From positions 860,204 through 924,203 of the forward strand of contig CBDICR010000005.1 of NCBI GenBank assembly GCA_965277425.1: a DNA stretch of 64,000 nucleotides, written 5' to 3'. The position numbers were made by a program, and so were the translations under genes. Below, in pieces: positions 50,807 to 59,747 of this stretch (position 1 is the first letter of the stretch; the number at the start of each line of letters is the position of its first letter). The stretch comes from Poindextera sp965277425. Lineage in GTDB: Bacteria > Pseudomonadota > Alphaproteobacteria > Caulobacterales > Caulobacteraceae. The notes under the pieces were generated by a model that was not told the DNA's origin, did no database searches, and worked only from the letters and a program-made list of their open reading frames with translations.

Positions 50807-51142
50807 ATGGCACAGATCGGTCAGTTCACCCGAGACAAGTCCGGCTTCACCGGGCGCATCCAGACGCTCTTCTTCTACCGTGATCTCTCCCTCGTTCCGG
50901 CCGAATCCTCCGATGCCGAGAACGCGCCCGACTACCGCATCCACCTTGGCGATGGCGACGGCCCGGAGATCGGCGCGGGCTGGAAGCGCACCGGCGAGAA
51001 GGCCGGCGAGTACGTCTCGCTCGTCATTGACGATCCGGCGCTGTCACAGCCGATCCGCGCGAACCTCTTCCAGTCGGGCGATGACAAGTCGGCCTGGGTG
51101 CTGAACTGGAACCGTCCGCCGAAGCGCGGCGATCGGGGCTGA
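50807..51142 (+). CDS. DUF736 family protein (copy 2)
   Basis: 111 residues from the ATG at 50807: MAQIGQFTRDKSGFTGRIQT, APDYRIHLGDGDGPEIGAGW, AGEYVSLVIDDPALSQPIRA, WVLNWNRPPKR. Clearly a paralogue of the DUF736 protein at 44.9 kb, but diverged. Its place between traF and the lytic transglycosylase points to a role in transfer. The ATG follows GGAGATTT. Confidence 0.85.
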   Translation: MAQIGQFTRDKSGFTGRIQTLFFYRDLSLVPAESSDAENAPDYRIHLGDGDGPEIGAGWKRTGEKAGEYVSLVIDDPALSQPIRANLFQSGDDKSAWVLNWNRPPKRGDRG

Positions 51143-51146
51143 TCAC

Positions 51147-51863
51147 ATGCGGCGCGCGCTTCTTCTGCTCGCCAGCGTGACGGCGTTCGGCATGCCCGTC
51201 GTCGCCGTTCACGCTCAGGCGACGCCCATCGCGGTGCAGGCTTCGAGCGATTCCTACGCCGCTCTCGTTGCCGAAGCCGCGCAACGCTTCGGCATCCCGG
51301 CGGCATGGATTCGGGCGATCATGCGGATCGAGAGCCGTGGCGATCGGCGCGCCATCTCACCCAAGGGCGCGATGGGGTTGATGCAGCTCATGCCCGAGAC
51401 ATGGGCAGCGCTGCGCGCTCGCTACGGCCTCGGGCGCGACGCGTTCGACCCGCACGACAACATCCTGGCGGGCGCGGCTTTTCTGCGCGAGATGCACGAC
51501 CGCTACGGATCGCCAGGATTCCTCGCGGCGTATAATGCCGGGCCTGGGCGATACGAAGATTATCGCGATCGGCATCGTCCGCTGCCGCCTGAAACCGTCG
51601 CTTACGTCGCAGCGCTTGTCCCTTTTGTCGGGGACGGCGCGACCGATGGGCCTGTCCTCGTGGCGGCCTCCGATCCGTCGTCCTGGACCCAGGCGCCGCT
51701 TTTCATCGTGCGATCGGCAAGCGCTGAACCTTTCGATCGCGCGACAGCCAAACCGCCGTCGAGCGACTCGCCGCCTGCCGTCTCGGTGCGCGACCTGTCG
51801 GCCATCGCACCGCAATCCGATGGGTTGTTCGTCCACGTTTCCGCAGCGGGGCCGAAGCCGTGA
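51147..51863 (+). CDS. Lytic transglycosylase of the transfer system (VirB1/TrbN-like)
   Basis: 238 residues. A signal peptide (RRALLLLASVTAFGMPVVAV, cleavage near AHA) precedes an SLT domain: FGIPAAWIRAIMRIESRGDR with catalytic Glu at 62, then SPKGAMGLMQLMPETWAALR and LAAYNAGPGRYEDY. It opens peptidoglycan for the mating channel. It is probably the last gene of the repA-traF operon, since hairpins and the oriT region follow. Confidence 0.85.
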   Translation: MRRALLLLASVTAFGMPVVAVHAQATPIAVQASSDSYAALVAEAAQRFGIPAAWIRAIMRIESRGDRRAISPKGAMGLMQLMPETWAALRARYGLGRDAFDPHDNILAGAAFLREMHDRYGSPGFLAAYNAGPGRYEDYRDRHRPLPPETVAYVAALVPFVGDGATDGPVLVAASDPSSWTQAPLFIVRSASAEPFDRATAKPPSSDSPPAVSVRDLSAIAPQSDGLFVHVSAAGPKP

Positions 51864-52046
51864 TCGCGCCGCTCTTCCATCGACGTGCCACTACATCGCC
51901 TAGGTCACCTCGGGCTTTCCGTGTCGGCTCGGCGGCCCCCAGCGGCTCAGGAGGATGCATCGCAAACACAGGGGGCGATTTCGCAGGCAGGCGTGGGGAA
52001 GCGTGCTTCCGGGAAGAAGGAAGGGCGGACAGGGGAGGAGAGCAGA

Positions 52047-52108
52047 AACCAACCGACCGAGGGCGAGATAAAAGGCCGCAAGGTGCGGCTCGGTCGGTCG
52101 GTTGTTTT
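52047..52108 (+). terminator. Long stem with U-tract after the lytic transglycosylase
   Basis: AACCAACCGACCGAG (52047-52061) and CTCGGTCGGTCGGTT (52089-52103) pair over 15 bp with one mismatch, followed by GTTTTTATT. The loop contains another short dyad. Terminator of the preceding operon, or part of the adjacent oriT. Confidence 0.6.
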
Positions 52109-52128
52109 TATTGGCATTTTTCAGCGAT

Positions 52129-52209
52129 CCGGCAATGTGCGGCCCTGGGGCGCAAGGTGTGCCGGACCCACAACGCTTTGCCGGAGCTGACTTTTCCGCA
52201 CATTGCCGG
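52129..52209. other. oriT: Putative oriT: 14-bp perfect inverted repeat directly before the relaxase
   Basis: CCGGCAATGTGCGG at 52129-52142 and CCGCACATTGCCGG at 52196-52209 are a perfect 14-bp inverted repeat 53 bp apart, ending 8 bp before the relaxase ATG at 52218. Inside are GTGTGCCGGACC and TTTGCCGGAGC, repeats of the arm core. Relaxase genes of this family usually lie next to their oriT, so this is the best nick-region candidate; the exact nic cannot be assigned. Confidence 0.6.
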
Positions 52210-52217
52210 GGCCGGCG

Positions 52218-53957
52218 ATGGCTGACGAGAACGATTTCCAGCCTCGCCCGGGCCGCATCCGCTCAACCCGCAGCCAGCGCGCCAAGCCCTTCGTCGCCCA
52301 GGCGCTCGCGGCAGCGCAACGCGCCGGCGGCGGCGTCTCGCGCCAAGGTCTCTTGCGCAGCGGACGGCGCTCCACCTTCGGTCGCGGCCGAGCCGCCAGC
52401 GTTCGGGCCAACCATCTGCTGACGGGCCGCTCTCGTCTGGTCACGGTGAAGACTCGCGTCGTCCGCCATACCGCTCGCGCTGCGCCGCTCGCAGCCCACC
52501 TCGGCTACCTACGGCGCGAGGGCGTCACCCGGGACGGGGAGAAGGCCAGGCTGTTCGGTCCCGAGACCGAGGACGCCGACCCCAAGGCCTTCGCGGAGCG
52601 GGGCGAGAAGGACCGCCATCACTTCCGCTTCATCGTCTCGCCCGAGGACGCGCCGGAGATGGCCGACCTGAAGGGCTTCGCCTGCGAGCTGGTCGGCCAG
52701 ATGGAGAAGGATCTCGGCACCAAGCTCGATTGGGTCGCCGTCGATCACTGGAACACCCAGCATCCGCACGTCCACATCATCGTGCGCGGCGTCGCCGACG
52801 ACGGGCAGGACCTCGTCATCTCGCGCGACTACATCAAGGAGGGCATGCGCGCCCGCGCCCAGGACCTGGTCACGCAAGAGCTGGGGCTGCGCACAGATCT
52901 CGACATCCGCCGCGCGCTCGAGCGCCAGGTCGATGCCGAGCGCTGGACTCAGCTCGACCGGCAGCTCGTCCGGGATGCCGATCAGCACGGCGTCATCGAC
53001 GTCGCGGCAGATGCCGGACGCCAGCCTCATCCATTCGAAGCGCTCAAGGTCGGGCGATTGCGGCGTCTTGAGAGTCTTGGCCTCGCGCACCAGCTCGGGC
53101 CGGGTCAGTGGACGATGGACGCGGCCGCGGAGACGACCTTGCGCGAGCTCGGCGAACACGGCGACATCATCAAGCGTATCCACCGCAGCCTGACCGAGCG
53201 AGGCATCGAGCGGGCCGCGGCCAGCTATGTGCTCGCTGGCGAGGGCCTGGATGTCCCGATCATCGGCCGCCTGGTCGACCGCGGCCTCGACGATGAGCTG
53301 AAGGGTACGGCCTACGCTGTGGTCGACGGTGTCGACGGGCGGACCCACCACATCAAGCTTCCCGATCTCGACGCCGCCGGCGACAGCGCGCCCGGCTCGA
53401 TCGTCGAGCTGCGCAAGTTCGACGACGCGCAAGGCCGGCGTCGCGCTGCCATTGCGGCGCGCTCGGACCTCGCCATCGAAGACCAGGTGACGGCGAGCGG
53501 CGCGACTTGGCTCGATCGCCAGGCGGTCGCACGCGATCCGGTGGCGCTCGGCCAGGCCGGCTTCGGAGCCGAGGTCCGCGAGGCAATGGATCGCCGGGCG
53601 GACCAGCTCATCGAGCAGGGCCTCGCCGAGCGACAGGCGCGGGGGATCGTGTTCCCCTCCGGCCTGATCGGAACGCTTCGACGGCGGGAGGTGGAGGCGC
53701 TGGGCGAGCGGCTCGCCGCCGAAACCGGCCAGCCGTTCAATGGCGCGGCGACCGGCGAGTATGTCGCCGGGACCTACCGACAACGCTTCGCGCTCGCCTC
53801 CGGCCGCTTCGCCATGATCGGCGACGGCCTTGGCTTCCAGCTCGTGCCCTGGACGCCCACCCTCGAAAAGCAGCTCGGCCGCCACGTCTCCGGCGTCGCC
53901 CGCGCGGATGGCGGGATCGACTGGGGCTTCGGCCGCAACCGGGGGCTCGGTCTGTGA
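52218..53957 (+). CDS. rlxS: RlxS/VirD2-type relaxase (DUF3363)
   Basis: 579 residues from the ATG at 52218. The relaxase catalytic core shows HLGYLRREGVTRDGE (candidate nucleophile Tyr97), RHHFRFIVSPEDAPEM, and the metal-binding DHWNTQHPHVHIIVRG (His cluster near residues 180-187). The C-terminal half carries the DUF3363 region. It should nick oriT and lead the strand through TraG. This relaxase class is typical of alphaproteobacterial ICEs (RlxS). A short gap then leads to traG. Confidence 0.85.
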   Translation: MADENDFQPRPGRIRSTRSQRAKPFVAQALAAAQRAGGGVSRQGLLRSGRRSTFGRGRAASVRANHLLTGRSRLVTVKTRVVRHTARAAPLAAHLGYLRREGVTRDGEKARLFGPETEDADPKAFAERGEKDRHHFRFIVSPEDAPEMADLKGFACELVGQMEKDLGTKLDWVAVDHWNTQHPHVHIIVRGVADDGQDLVISRDYIKEGMRARAQDLVTQELGLRTDLDIRRALERQVDAERWTQLDRQLVRDADQHGVIDVAADAGRQPHPFEALKVGRLRRLESLGLAHQLGPGQWTMDAAAETTLRELGEHGDIIKRIHRSLTERGIERAAASYVLAGEGLDVPIIGRLVDRGLDDELKGTAYAVVDGVDGRTHHIKLPDLDAAGDSAPGSIVELRKFDDAQGRRRAAIAARSDLAIEDQVTASGATWLDRQAVARDPVALGQAGFGAEVREAMDRRADQLIEQGLAERQARGIVFPSGLIGTLRRREVEALGERLAAETGQPFNGAATGEYVAGTYRQRFALASGRFAMIGDGLGFQLVPWTPTLEKQLGRHVSGVARADGGIDWGFGRNRGLGL

Positions 53958-53998
53958 CTGATCCCTACAATCATCGACCTCAGGAAAGGACCTCTTCT

Positions 53999-55981
53999 AT
54001 GTCCGCGACCAAAATTCTCTGGGGCCAGGTCATCACCGTCTTCTCGATCGTCCTACTGGCGATCTGGAGTGCGACGGAGTGGACGGCCTGGCGCCTCGGC
54101 TTCCAGCCCCAGCTCGGCCACCCGTGGTTTGAGCTGCTGCGTTTCCCGTTCTACCTTCCGCCGGCCTTCTTCTGGTGGTGGTACGCCTACGACGCCTACG
54201 CGCCTGACATATTCATCGAAGGCGCTTACATCGCCGCCTCGGGCGGGATCATCGCCGCGGCTGTCGCGATCGGCATGTCCGTCTGGCGCGCCCGCGAAGC
54301 AAAGAATGCCGAGACCTACGGCTCTGCCCGCTGGGCGCAACCGAAGGAGATTGAAGCCGCAGGACTCAGCGGACCCGATGGCGTCGTGCTGGGCCGCTAC
54401 CAGCGCAGCTATTTGCGCCATGATGGGCCGGAGCATGTGTTGTGCTTCGCGCCGACGCGATCGGGTAAAGGCGTCGGTCTCGTCATCCCATCGCTCTTGA
54501 CCTGGCCGGGCTCGGCGATCGTCCACGACATCAAGGGCGAGAACTGGCAGCTCACCGCAGGCTTCCGCGCACAGCACGGCCGCGTGCTCCTGTTCGATCC
54601 GACCAATGCGAAGTCATCGGCCTACAATCCGCTGCTCGAAGTGCGGCGTGGCGAGTGGGAGGTGCGCGATGTTCAGAACATCGCCGATATCCTCGTCGAT
54701 CCCGAAGGCAGCCTCGAAAAGCGGAACCACTGGGAGAAGACGAGCCACGCGCTTTTGGTCGGCGCGATCCTTCACGTCCTCTATGCCGAGGAGGACAAGA
54801 CGCTCGCCGGCGTCGCCTCGTTCCTGTCCGATCCGAAGCGGCCGATCGAGTCCACGCTCTCGGCCATGATGCGCACGCCCCATCTTGGCGAGGCAGGCGT
54901 CCATCCCGTCGTCGCCTCCGCCGCGCGCGAGCTCCTGAACAAGTCGGGCAACGAACGGTCCGGCGTCTTGAGCACGGCCATGTCGTTCCTTGGCCTCTAC
55001 CGCGATCCGGTGGTCGCCGAGGTGACGCGGCGCTGCGATTGGCGGATCGGCGACATCGTCGCCGGCGAGCGGCCGACGACGCTTTACCTCGTGGTCCCAC
55101 CCTCGGACATCAACCGCACCAAGCCGCTCATCCGCCTGATCCTCAACCAGATCGGAAGGCGGCTCACGGAGGACCTGCAGGCTGAGGCCGGACGGCGGCG
55201 GCTGCTCCTGATGCTCGACGAGTTCCCCGCGCTCGGCCGGCTCGACTTCTTCGAGTCAGCGCTCGCCTTCATGGCGGGCTACGGCATCAAGAGCTTCCTG
55301 ATCGCCCAGTCGCTGAACCAGATCGAGAAGGCCTACGGGCCGAACAACTCGATCCTCGACAACTGTCACGTGCGGGTCAGCTTCGCCACCAACGACGAGC
55401 GCACGGCCAAGCGGGTGAGCGACGCGCTCGGCACCGCGACCGAGATGAAGGCCATGAAGAACTATGCCGGGAGCCGGCTGTCGCCGTGGCTCGGCCATCT
55501 CATGGTCTCTCGATCGGAGACGGCGCGCCCTCTCTTGACGCCGGGCGAGATCATGCAGCTTCCGCCCACTGACGAGATCGTCATGATGTCGGGTGTCCAT
55601 CCGATCCGCACCAAGAAGGCGCGCTACTACGAGGACGAGCGCTTGCAGGAGCGCATCCTGCCGCCGCCTGTGCCGACGCCGCCGAAAGTGAGTCGTTCCG
55701 ACGACTGGAGTTCACGGCCATTGCCACCGCGGCTACCGGCGCCCGCTGTGCGTGACGGCGAGGAGGCCGACGATGAAGATCCGAAGAACTCGGACCGCCG
55801 TCGCCAGCCTGAACTGAACCAGGACACGGTCGAGAAGCAGCAGCCGATCGACAACGAATTTGCCCTCGATCCAACTGACGAGCTGGAGGAAGATGCGCCT
55901 CGCGTCGGTCGGATGAACGACCTCATGCAGGGTCTGGCGCGCCAGGCCTCGCTCGATCCTGGCGACGATCTGGGATTGTGA
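53999..55981 (+). CDS. traG: TraG/VirD4 type IV coupling protein
   Basis: 660 residues from the ATG at 53999 (AGGAAAGG upstream); the longer frame upstream overlaps the relaxase gene and is a shadow. Two or three N-terminal membrane segments (QVITVFSIVLLAIWSATEW, FPFYLPPAFFWWWYAYDAY, AASGGIIAAAVAIGMSV), then Walker A FAPTRSGKGVGLVIP (about 151) and Walker B LLLMLDEFPALGRL (about 401). It links the relaxosome to the Trb channel. The C-terminal tail is acidic. Confidence 0.9.
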   Translation: MSATKILWGQVITVFSIVLLAIWSATEWTAWRLGFQPQLGHPWFELLRFPFYLPPAFFWWWYAYDAYAPDIFIEGAYIAASGGIIAAAVAIGMSVWRAREAKNAETYGSARWAQPKEIEAAGLSGPDGVVLGRYQRSYLRHDGPEHVLCFAPTRSGKGVGLVIPSLLTWPGSAIVHDIKGENWQLTAGFRAQHGRVLLFDPTNAKSSAYNPLLEVRRGEWEVRDVQNIADILVDPEGSLEKRNHWEKTSHALLVGAILHVLYAEEDKTLAGVASFLSDPKRPIESTLSAMMRTPHLGEAGVHPVVASAARELLNKSGNERSGVLSTAMSFLGLYRDPVVAEVTRRCDWRIGDIVAGERPTTLYLVVPPSDINRTKPLIRLILNQIGRRLTEDLQAEAGRRRLLLMLDEFPALGRLDFFESALAFMAGYGIKSFLIAQSLNQIEKAYGPNNSILDNCHVRVSFATNDERTAKRVSDALGTATEMKAMKNYAGSRLSPWLGHLMVSRSETARPLLTPGEIMQLPPTDEIVMMSGVHPIRTKKARYYEDERLQERILPPPVPTPPKVSRSDDWSSRPLPPRLPAPAVRDGEEADDEDPKNSDRRRQPELNQDTVEKQQPIDNEFALDPTDELEEDAPRVGRMNDLMQGLARQASLDPGDDLGL

Positions 55982-55988
55982 AGCAGGC

Positions 55989-56423
55989 ATGTCGGCGCCG
56001 AAGAAAAAGGCTCAAGTCTCCGTCTATCTCGATCCGGACGTGATGCGGTCCCTGTCGGTCTACGCGGCACGCCGGGAGCAGTCGATGTCGCTGATCGCCG
56101 AGGCCGCCATCGCCTCGTTCCTTTCGCCGGACGCAGATGAGCGGCGCGAGGCGGCGATCGCCAAGCGGCTTGACCAACAAGATCGGCGTCTGGGGCGCCT
56201 GGAGCGCGACGTCTCGATCGGCGTCGAAACCTTGGCCCTGTTCATCCGCTTCTGGCTGAACACCACCCCACCGCTCCCTGAACCGGCCGGCAGAGCCGCA
56301 CGCGCCCAAGGCGGCGCGCGCTATGATAACTTTATCGCCACACTGGGACGCCGCCTAAATGAGGGGCCGAAGCTGAGGCAGGAGATCCCGGAAGATTCCG
56401 TCGACCGGAACGTCGGCGACTAG
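55989..56423 (+). CDS. CopG-like ribbon-helix-helix protein after TraG
   Basis: 144 residues. KKAQVSVYLDPDVMRSLSVY, AARREQSMSLIAEAAIASFL is a CopG ribbon-helix-helix, followed by a coiled coil (KRLDQQDRRLGRLERDVSIG) and a hydrophobic helix (VETLALFIRFWLN). This protein usually sits between traG and trbB; here 3.3 kb of other genes intervene before trbB. A candidate regulator of trb transcription. Confidence 0.75.
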   Translation: MSAPKKKAQVSVYLDPDVMRSLSVYAARREQSMSLIAEAAIASFLSPDADERREAAIAKRLDQQDRRLGRLERDVSIGVETLALFIRFWLNTTPPLPEPAGRAARAQGGARYDNFIATLGRRLNEGPKLRQEIPEDSVDRNVGD

Positions 56424-56535
56424 ACTGGGCCGCTTCGACGTGTTCGCCAGCGCTACCCCCAGCAGCTCTGCGCCCAGTCATCTTCGTTAGGGCTGCTATC
56501 TGCGTCTCTCGAAAGCGCCCATCGCCTGCCAAGAC

Positions 56536-56904
56536 TCATATGATCGGCGTTTCGAACGCGTACAGGAATACGGTCTTGGACCGATCAAGGAAGTTCTCTT
56601 CGTCCTTCGCGACCACCGTATTGTAATGGTCCGATGTGAACATCGCGGCGGCGTCATCCAGATTGGCGAACCAGATCTCGGCCACTCCGTCATAGGGCGC
56701 CGTCTTCAGCTCAGGCACGGTTTCGGCGATCGGATGGAGCTGCACGTAGCGATAGACCTTGGGTGCGCCCGGCACGGGCTTCGCCAGCATGGGCGTATGC
56801 TTCTCGGTCCAATAGCGGTGGAATTCCTCGTGGGTCATATCGTCCCGGCGCGTAAGAAGGCAGATGACCTTCAGCAAATGGGCGTCTTCAGCGTTGTCGG
56901 TCAT
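56536..56904 (-). CDS. EthD-domain (dimeric alpha-beta barrel) protein
   Basis: 122 residues from an ATG with AGGAG before it. LLKVICLLTRRDDMTHEEFH, RYWTEKHTPMLAKP is the EthD signature (F-x-x-Y-W-x-x-x-H), with YVQLHPIAETVPELKTAPYD and SDHYNTVVAKDEENFLD later. Such proteins help degrade small organic molecules or act as monooxygenase-like enzymes. It is in the LysR-controlled cargo group but on the opposite strand to the enzymes. Confidence 0.7.
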   Translation of the reverse strand: MTDNAEDAHLLKVICLLTRRDDMTHEEFHRYWTEKHTPMLAKPVPGAPKVYRYVQLHPIAETVPELKTAPYDGVAEIWFANLDDAAAMFTSDHYNTVVAKDEENFLDRSKTVFLYAFETPII

Positions 56905-57053
56905 GACTATCTCCTGACATGGGCAGGAGATTAAGTAGAGGCTGGCAGCGTGAAACGCATGACCTGAAATCCCTATTCTTTCGATCATCAAATGAGATGG
57001 ATGCACTGGCGCGTGACCGTAACGGGCTTCAAGCCCCGACCCGCCAGCGTATC

Positions 57054-57953
57054 TCACCCAGAGCCGACACGCCGCCTTAAGTCTTCGAGCAGCCAGCGCC
57101 CGGCAGGGCCAAGCAGTCGATCGCGCCTGTGCGCCGCATGGATGGGCAGGCCGCCCCGCGGTGTCGGGTCGTCCGCGATCTCCAGGGTAACCAGCCGGCC
57201 CTCGGCGATGGCGTCGGCGACGAGGTGGTCGGGCATGCGGCACCAGCCGAAACCGGCGAGGAGGAAGTCGAGACGCCGAGCGAGATCGACGAAGCGCCAC
57301 AGGCGTCCACTCGATAGCCCGTAGTCGCCGCCATCGGGATCCACGGGGTCGGACAGGACGAGCTGCGCGTGCGGCGCCAGATCTCCCTGCTCGGCCGGCC
57401 GCCCGAGCGCGGCGAGCGGGTGGTCCGGAGAGCAGACCGCACGCAATCCGATATGCAGCAGGGGGTAGGCGGCGATATCCTCGGGGACGGTAGGCAGCAA
57501 CAGGCAGATCGCCAGCACGGCCGACCCACTACGCAGGCGCCGCAGCGACCCGCCAAGCCCCTCGGTCGAGAAACTGACCGGCAGATCGGGGAAAGTCTCG
57601 CCCAATGCGCGCAGGCTGTCGATCAGCGGCGCCGTCGGCGCCAACGGATCAATCGCAAGTGCGAGCTCAGGTTCTATCCCCGCGCGCGTGTTCGCCGCTA
57701 CGGCCTCGAAGCGCGCGGCGCTCGCCAGCACCAGCCGCGCCTGCGCGACGAGCACGCCGCCAATCTCGGTCGGCCTTGGGCGATGGCCGCTGCGATCGAA
57801 CAGCGCGACGCCTTGCACACTCTCGAGCGCAGCGACGATCTGGCTGATCGCCGATTGGGCTCGGTTAAGCTTACGCCCGGCAGCGGAGAAGCTGCCTGTG
57901 TCCACGATCGTTACGAGAACGCGCAATTGGTCTAGGCTGAGGTTGCCGATCAC
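57054..57953 (-). CDS. LysR-family transcriptional regulator
   Basis: 299 residues. The N-terminal HTH is canonical: LSLDQLRVLVTIVDTGSFSA, AGRKLNRAQSAISQIVAALE. A substrate-binding domain follows (FSTEGLGGSLRRLRSGSAVL, LHIGLRAVCSPDHPLAALG). It is divergent from the dioxygenase and azoreductase genes, 78 bp away, the usual layout for LysR control of the adjacent operon by a small aromatic co-inducer. Confidence 0.85.
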   Translation of the reverse strand: MIGNLSLDQLRVLVTIVDTGSFSAAGRKLNRAQSAISQIVAALESVQGVALFDRSGHRPRPTEIGGVLVAQARLVLASAARFEAVAANTRAGIEPELALAIDPLAPTAPLIDSLRALGETFPDLPVSFSTEGLGGSLRRLRSGSAVLAICLLLPTVPEDIAAYPLLHIGLRAVCSPDHPLAALGRPAEQGDLAPHAQLVLSDPVDPDGGDYGLSSGRLWRFVDLARRLDFLLAGFGWCRMPDHLVADAIAEGRLVTLEIADDPTPRGGLPIHAAHRRDRLLGPAGRWLLEDLRRRVGSG

Positions 57954-58031
57954 GGTCCATCTTCTCCACCGATGGAAAGCATCATCATTTTAACGCTCCC
58001 GCAGGGCGGTGGCGATCCCCAGATCGGCGTC

Positions 58032-58826
58032 ATGCAACCGACCTACTTCATCAATCACGGGGGCGGCCCGTGCTTCTTCCTCGATCCCGGCCCGATGCGG
58101 GATGCGTGGCACGAGCTGGAAGCCTATCTCCGTGGCTTCGCCGCTGCGCTCGATGAACGTCCGCGCGCCATCCTCGTCATTTCGGGCCACTGGGAAGAGG
58201 CGTGCCCGACGGTCAACGCCGCCGCCGCGCCGCCGCTGCTGTTCGACTATAGCGGCTTTCCCGCGTCAACCTATCGGCTGACATGGCCTGCCCCCGGTGC
58301 GCCAGAACTGGCGGCGCGGATACGTGATCTACTCGGCGCAGCGGGGATCGAGAGCGGCTCGAATACGTCCCGCGGCTGGGACCACGGCGTGTTCGTGCCG
58401 CTGAAAGTGATGTTTCCTCGCGCCGACCTCCCCACCGTGCAACTGTCGCTCCAGCGTGCCCTTGATCCCGCGGTGCATCTCGCGATCGGCCGTGCCCTGA
58501 CGCCGCTTCGGAACGAAGGTGTGCTGATCGTCGGCAGCGGTCAGACCTACCACAATATGCGCGGGTTCATGGGCGGAGGCGGAAACATCGATCCCGCCGC
58601 CGAGGCTTTCGATGCCTGGCTGCGTGAGGCGATGACGGACGGCGCGACACGCGACCGATCGCTGATCGCGTGGGAGCAGGCACCCGGAGCGCGGCGGGCG
58701 CAGCCGCACGAGGATCATCTCCTACCGCTTATGGTGGCTGCCGGAGCCGCGTCCGGCGAGCCCGGTCGGATCGCCTTTCACGGCTACGCACTTGGCAAGC
58801 CGATCTCAGGCTTCCGCTTCGGATAA
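58032..58826 (+). CDS. Class III extradiol ring-cleavage dioxygenase (DODA/YgiD type)
   Basis: 264 residues from the ATG at 58032; an earlier frame start is in the promoter. Metal-binding and catalytic His positions: TYFINHGGGPCFF, AILVISGHWEEACPTVNAAA, SRGWDHGVFVPLKVMFPRAD and LIVGSGQTYHNMRGF. The family cleaves catechol rings such as DOPA. With the azoreductase gene following by overlap it would suit breakdown or detoxification of aromatic compounds. Confidence 0.8.
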   Translation: MQPTYFINHGGGPCFFLDPGPMRDAWHELEAYLRGFAAALDERPRAILVISGHWEEACPTVNAAAAPPLLFDYSGFPASTYRLTWPAPGAPELAARIRDLLGAAGIESGSNTSRGWDHGVFVPLKVMFPRADLPTVQLSLQRALDPAVHLAIGRALTPLRNEGVLIVGSGQTYHNMRGFMGGGGNIDPAAEAFDAWLREAMTDGATRDRSLIAWEQAPGARRAQPHEDHLLPLMVAAGAASGEPGRIAFHGYALGKPISGFRFG

Positions 58827-58845
58827 ACTTTTTATGAGATTAGAC

Positions 58846-59463
58846 ATGACCAAGCTTCTCGTCGTCGAGACCAGCCCGCGGGGCGACTATTCCATCTCGC
58901 GCAACATGAGCCGCCGCTTCGTGGCGGATTGGCGAGCTGCCCATCCCGATGGTGAGGTCGTAGAACGCGATCTCATGGAGACCAGCCTTCCGTTCGTGAC
59001 CGCGCCGTGGCTCCAGGCGTACTTCACGCCGGCCGAGCAGCATTCGCCCGAGATGAAGGACGCGCTGCGTCTTTCCGACGAACTCGTCGCCGAGCTGCTC
59101 GCGGCCGACCACATCGTGATCGCCACGCCGGTCTACAACTACAACATACCCGCCGCCCTCAAGGCGTGGGTCGACCACATCGTTCGCAAGGGAATGACGC
59201 TGGGTTTCGACGGCGCCGGCCTCGTCACCGGCAAGACGGCGACGGTGCTGCTCGCCTCGGGCGGCGTCTATACCGAGGGTTCGCCGATCCGCGACCGCGA
59301 CATCGCAACCCAGTACCTTCGCCTCATCCTCACCGTGATTGGTATCACAGACGTGACAGTGGTCGCAGGCGGTGGCGCCAAGGTTGTCGATCTGGGCGAG
59401 GCGACGATGGATGGATTCATCGAGAAGCTCAAACCGCAAATCGGGCGCGCCGCGAAGGTGTAA
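58846..59463 (+). CDS. azoR: FMN-dependent NADH-azoreductase
   Basis: 205 residues. MTKLLVVETSPRGDYSISRN is the flavodoxin-like FMN phosphate-binding start; ATPVYNYNIPAALKAWVDHI, VRKGMTLGFDGAGLVTGKTA and LLASGGVYTEGSPIRDRDI are AzoR landmarks. The ATG at 58846 has GAG at 7 nt, while one at 58834 is also possible. It begins 20 bp after the dioxygenase. Azoreductases reduce azo dyes and quinones. Confidence 0.85.
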   Translation: MTKLLVVETSPRGDYSISRNMSRRFVADWRAAHPDGEVVERDLMETSLPFVTAPWLQAYFTPAEQHSPEMKDALRLSDELVAELLAADHIVIATPVYNYNIPAALKAWVDHIVRKGMTLGFDGAGLVTGKTATVLLASGGVYTEGSPIRDRDIATQYLRLILTVIGITDVTVVAGGGAKVVDLGEATMDGFIEKLKPQIGRAAKV

Positions 59464-59747
59464 TACGAGAGGGCGGCTGAAGGAACTCCTGGGGGCAGCG
59501 GTCTGTCTGATTTACCCGAGCATTGCCATTGTCAGCTATCGCCGCATCCAGTCCAAAAGCCGCCGGTCAGCATGCGGCCGGTCGCGGTCGACAAGCGGCG
59601 TTCCTAACGAGGTTACGCTCCGCACCCAGCAAGTATTTTTTCTCTGCTTTACGCTCGGCCCCTACGACATCTGAATACTTGTTGAACCGCCCAATTCCTT
59701 GCCTCTTTTAATCGTCCCTGTCGCTAGTCGCGTGTCGCGATTGGCCA
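59464..59747. promoter_or_regulatory. Region between the cargo and trbB with two inverted repeats
   Basis: 284 bp. CAAGTATT (59630-59637) and AATACTTG (59674-59681) form one dyad. ATCGTCCCTGTC (59711-59722) and GACAGGGACGAT (59750-59761) form a perfect 12-bp inverted repeat whose right arm covers the trbB start. The position suggests control of trb expression. No gene is seen. Confidence 0.5.

Noticed and set aside
52509..53885. 458-codon minus-strand frame opposite the relaxase
   Set aside because: No domain is visible and the relaxase motifs on the plus strand are complete.
56536..57300. 254-residue start for the EthD-like gene
   Set aside because: The first 130 residues overlap the LysR gene in another frame and are Arg-rich; the ATG at 56904 with AGGAG gives a normal EthD protein.
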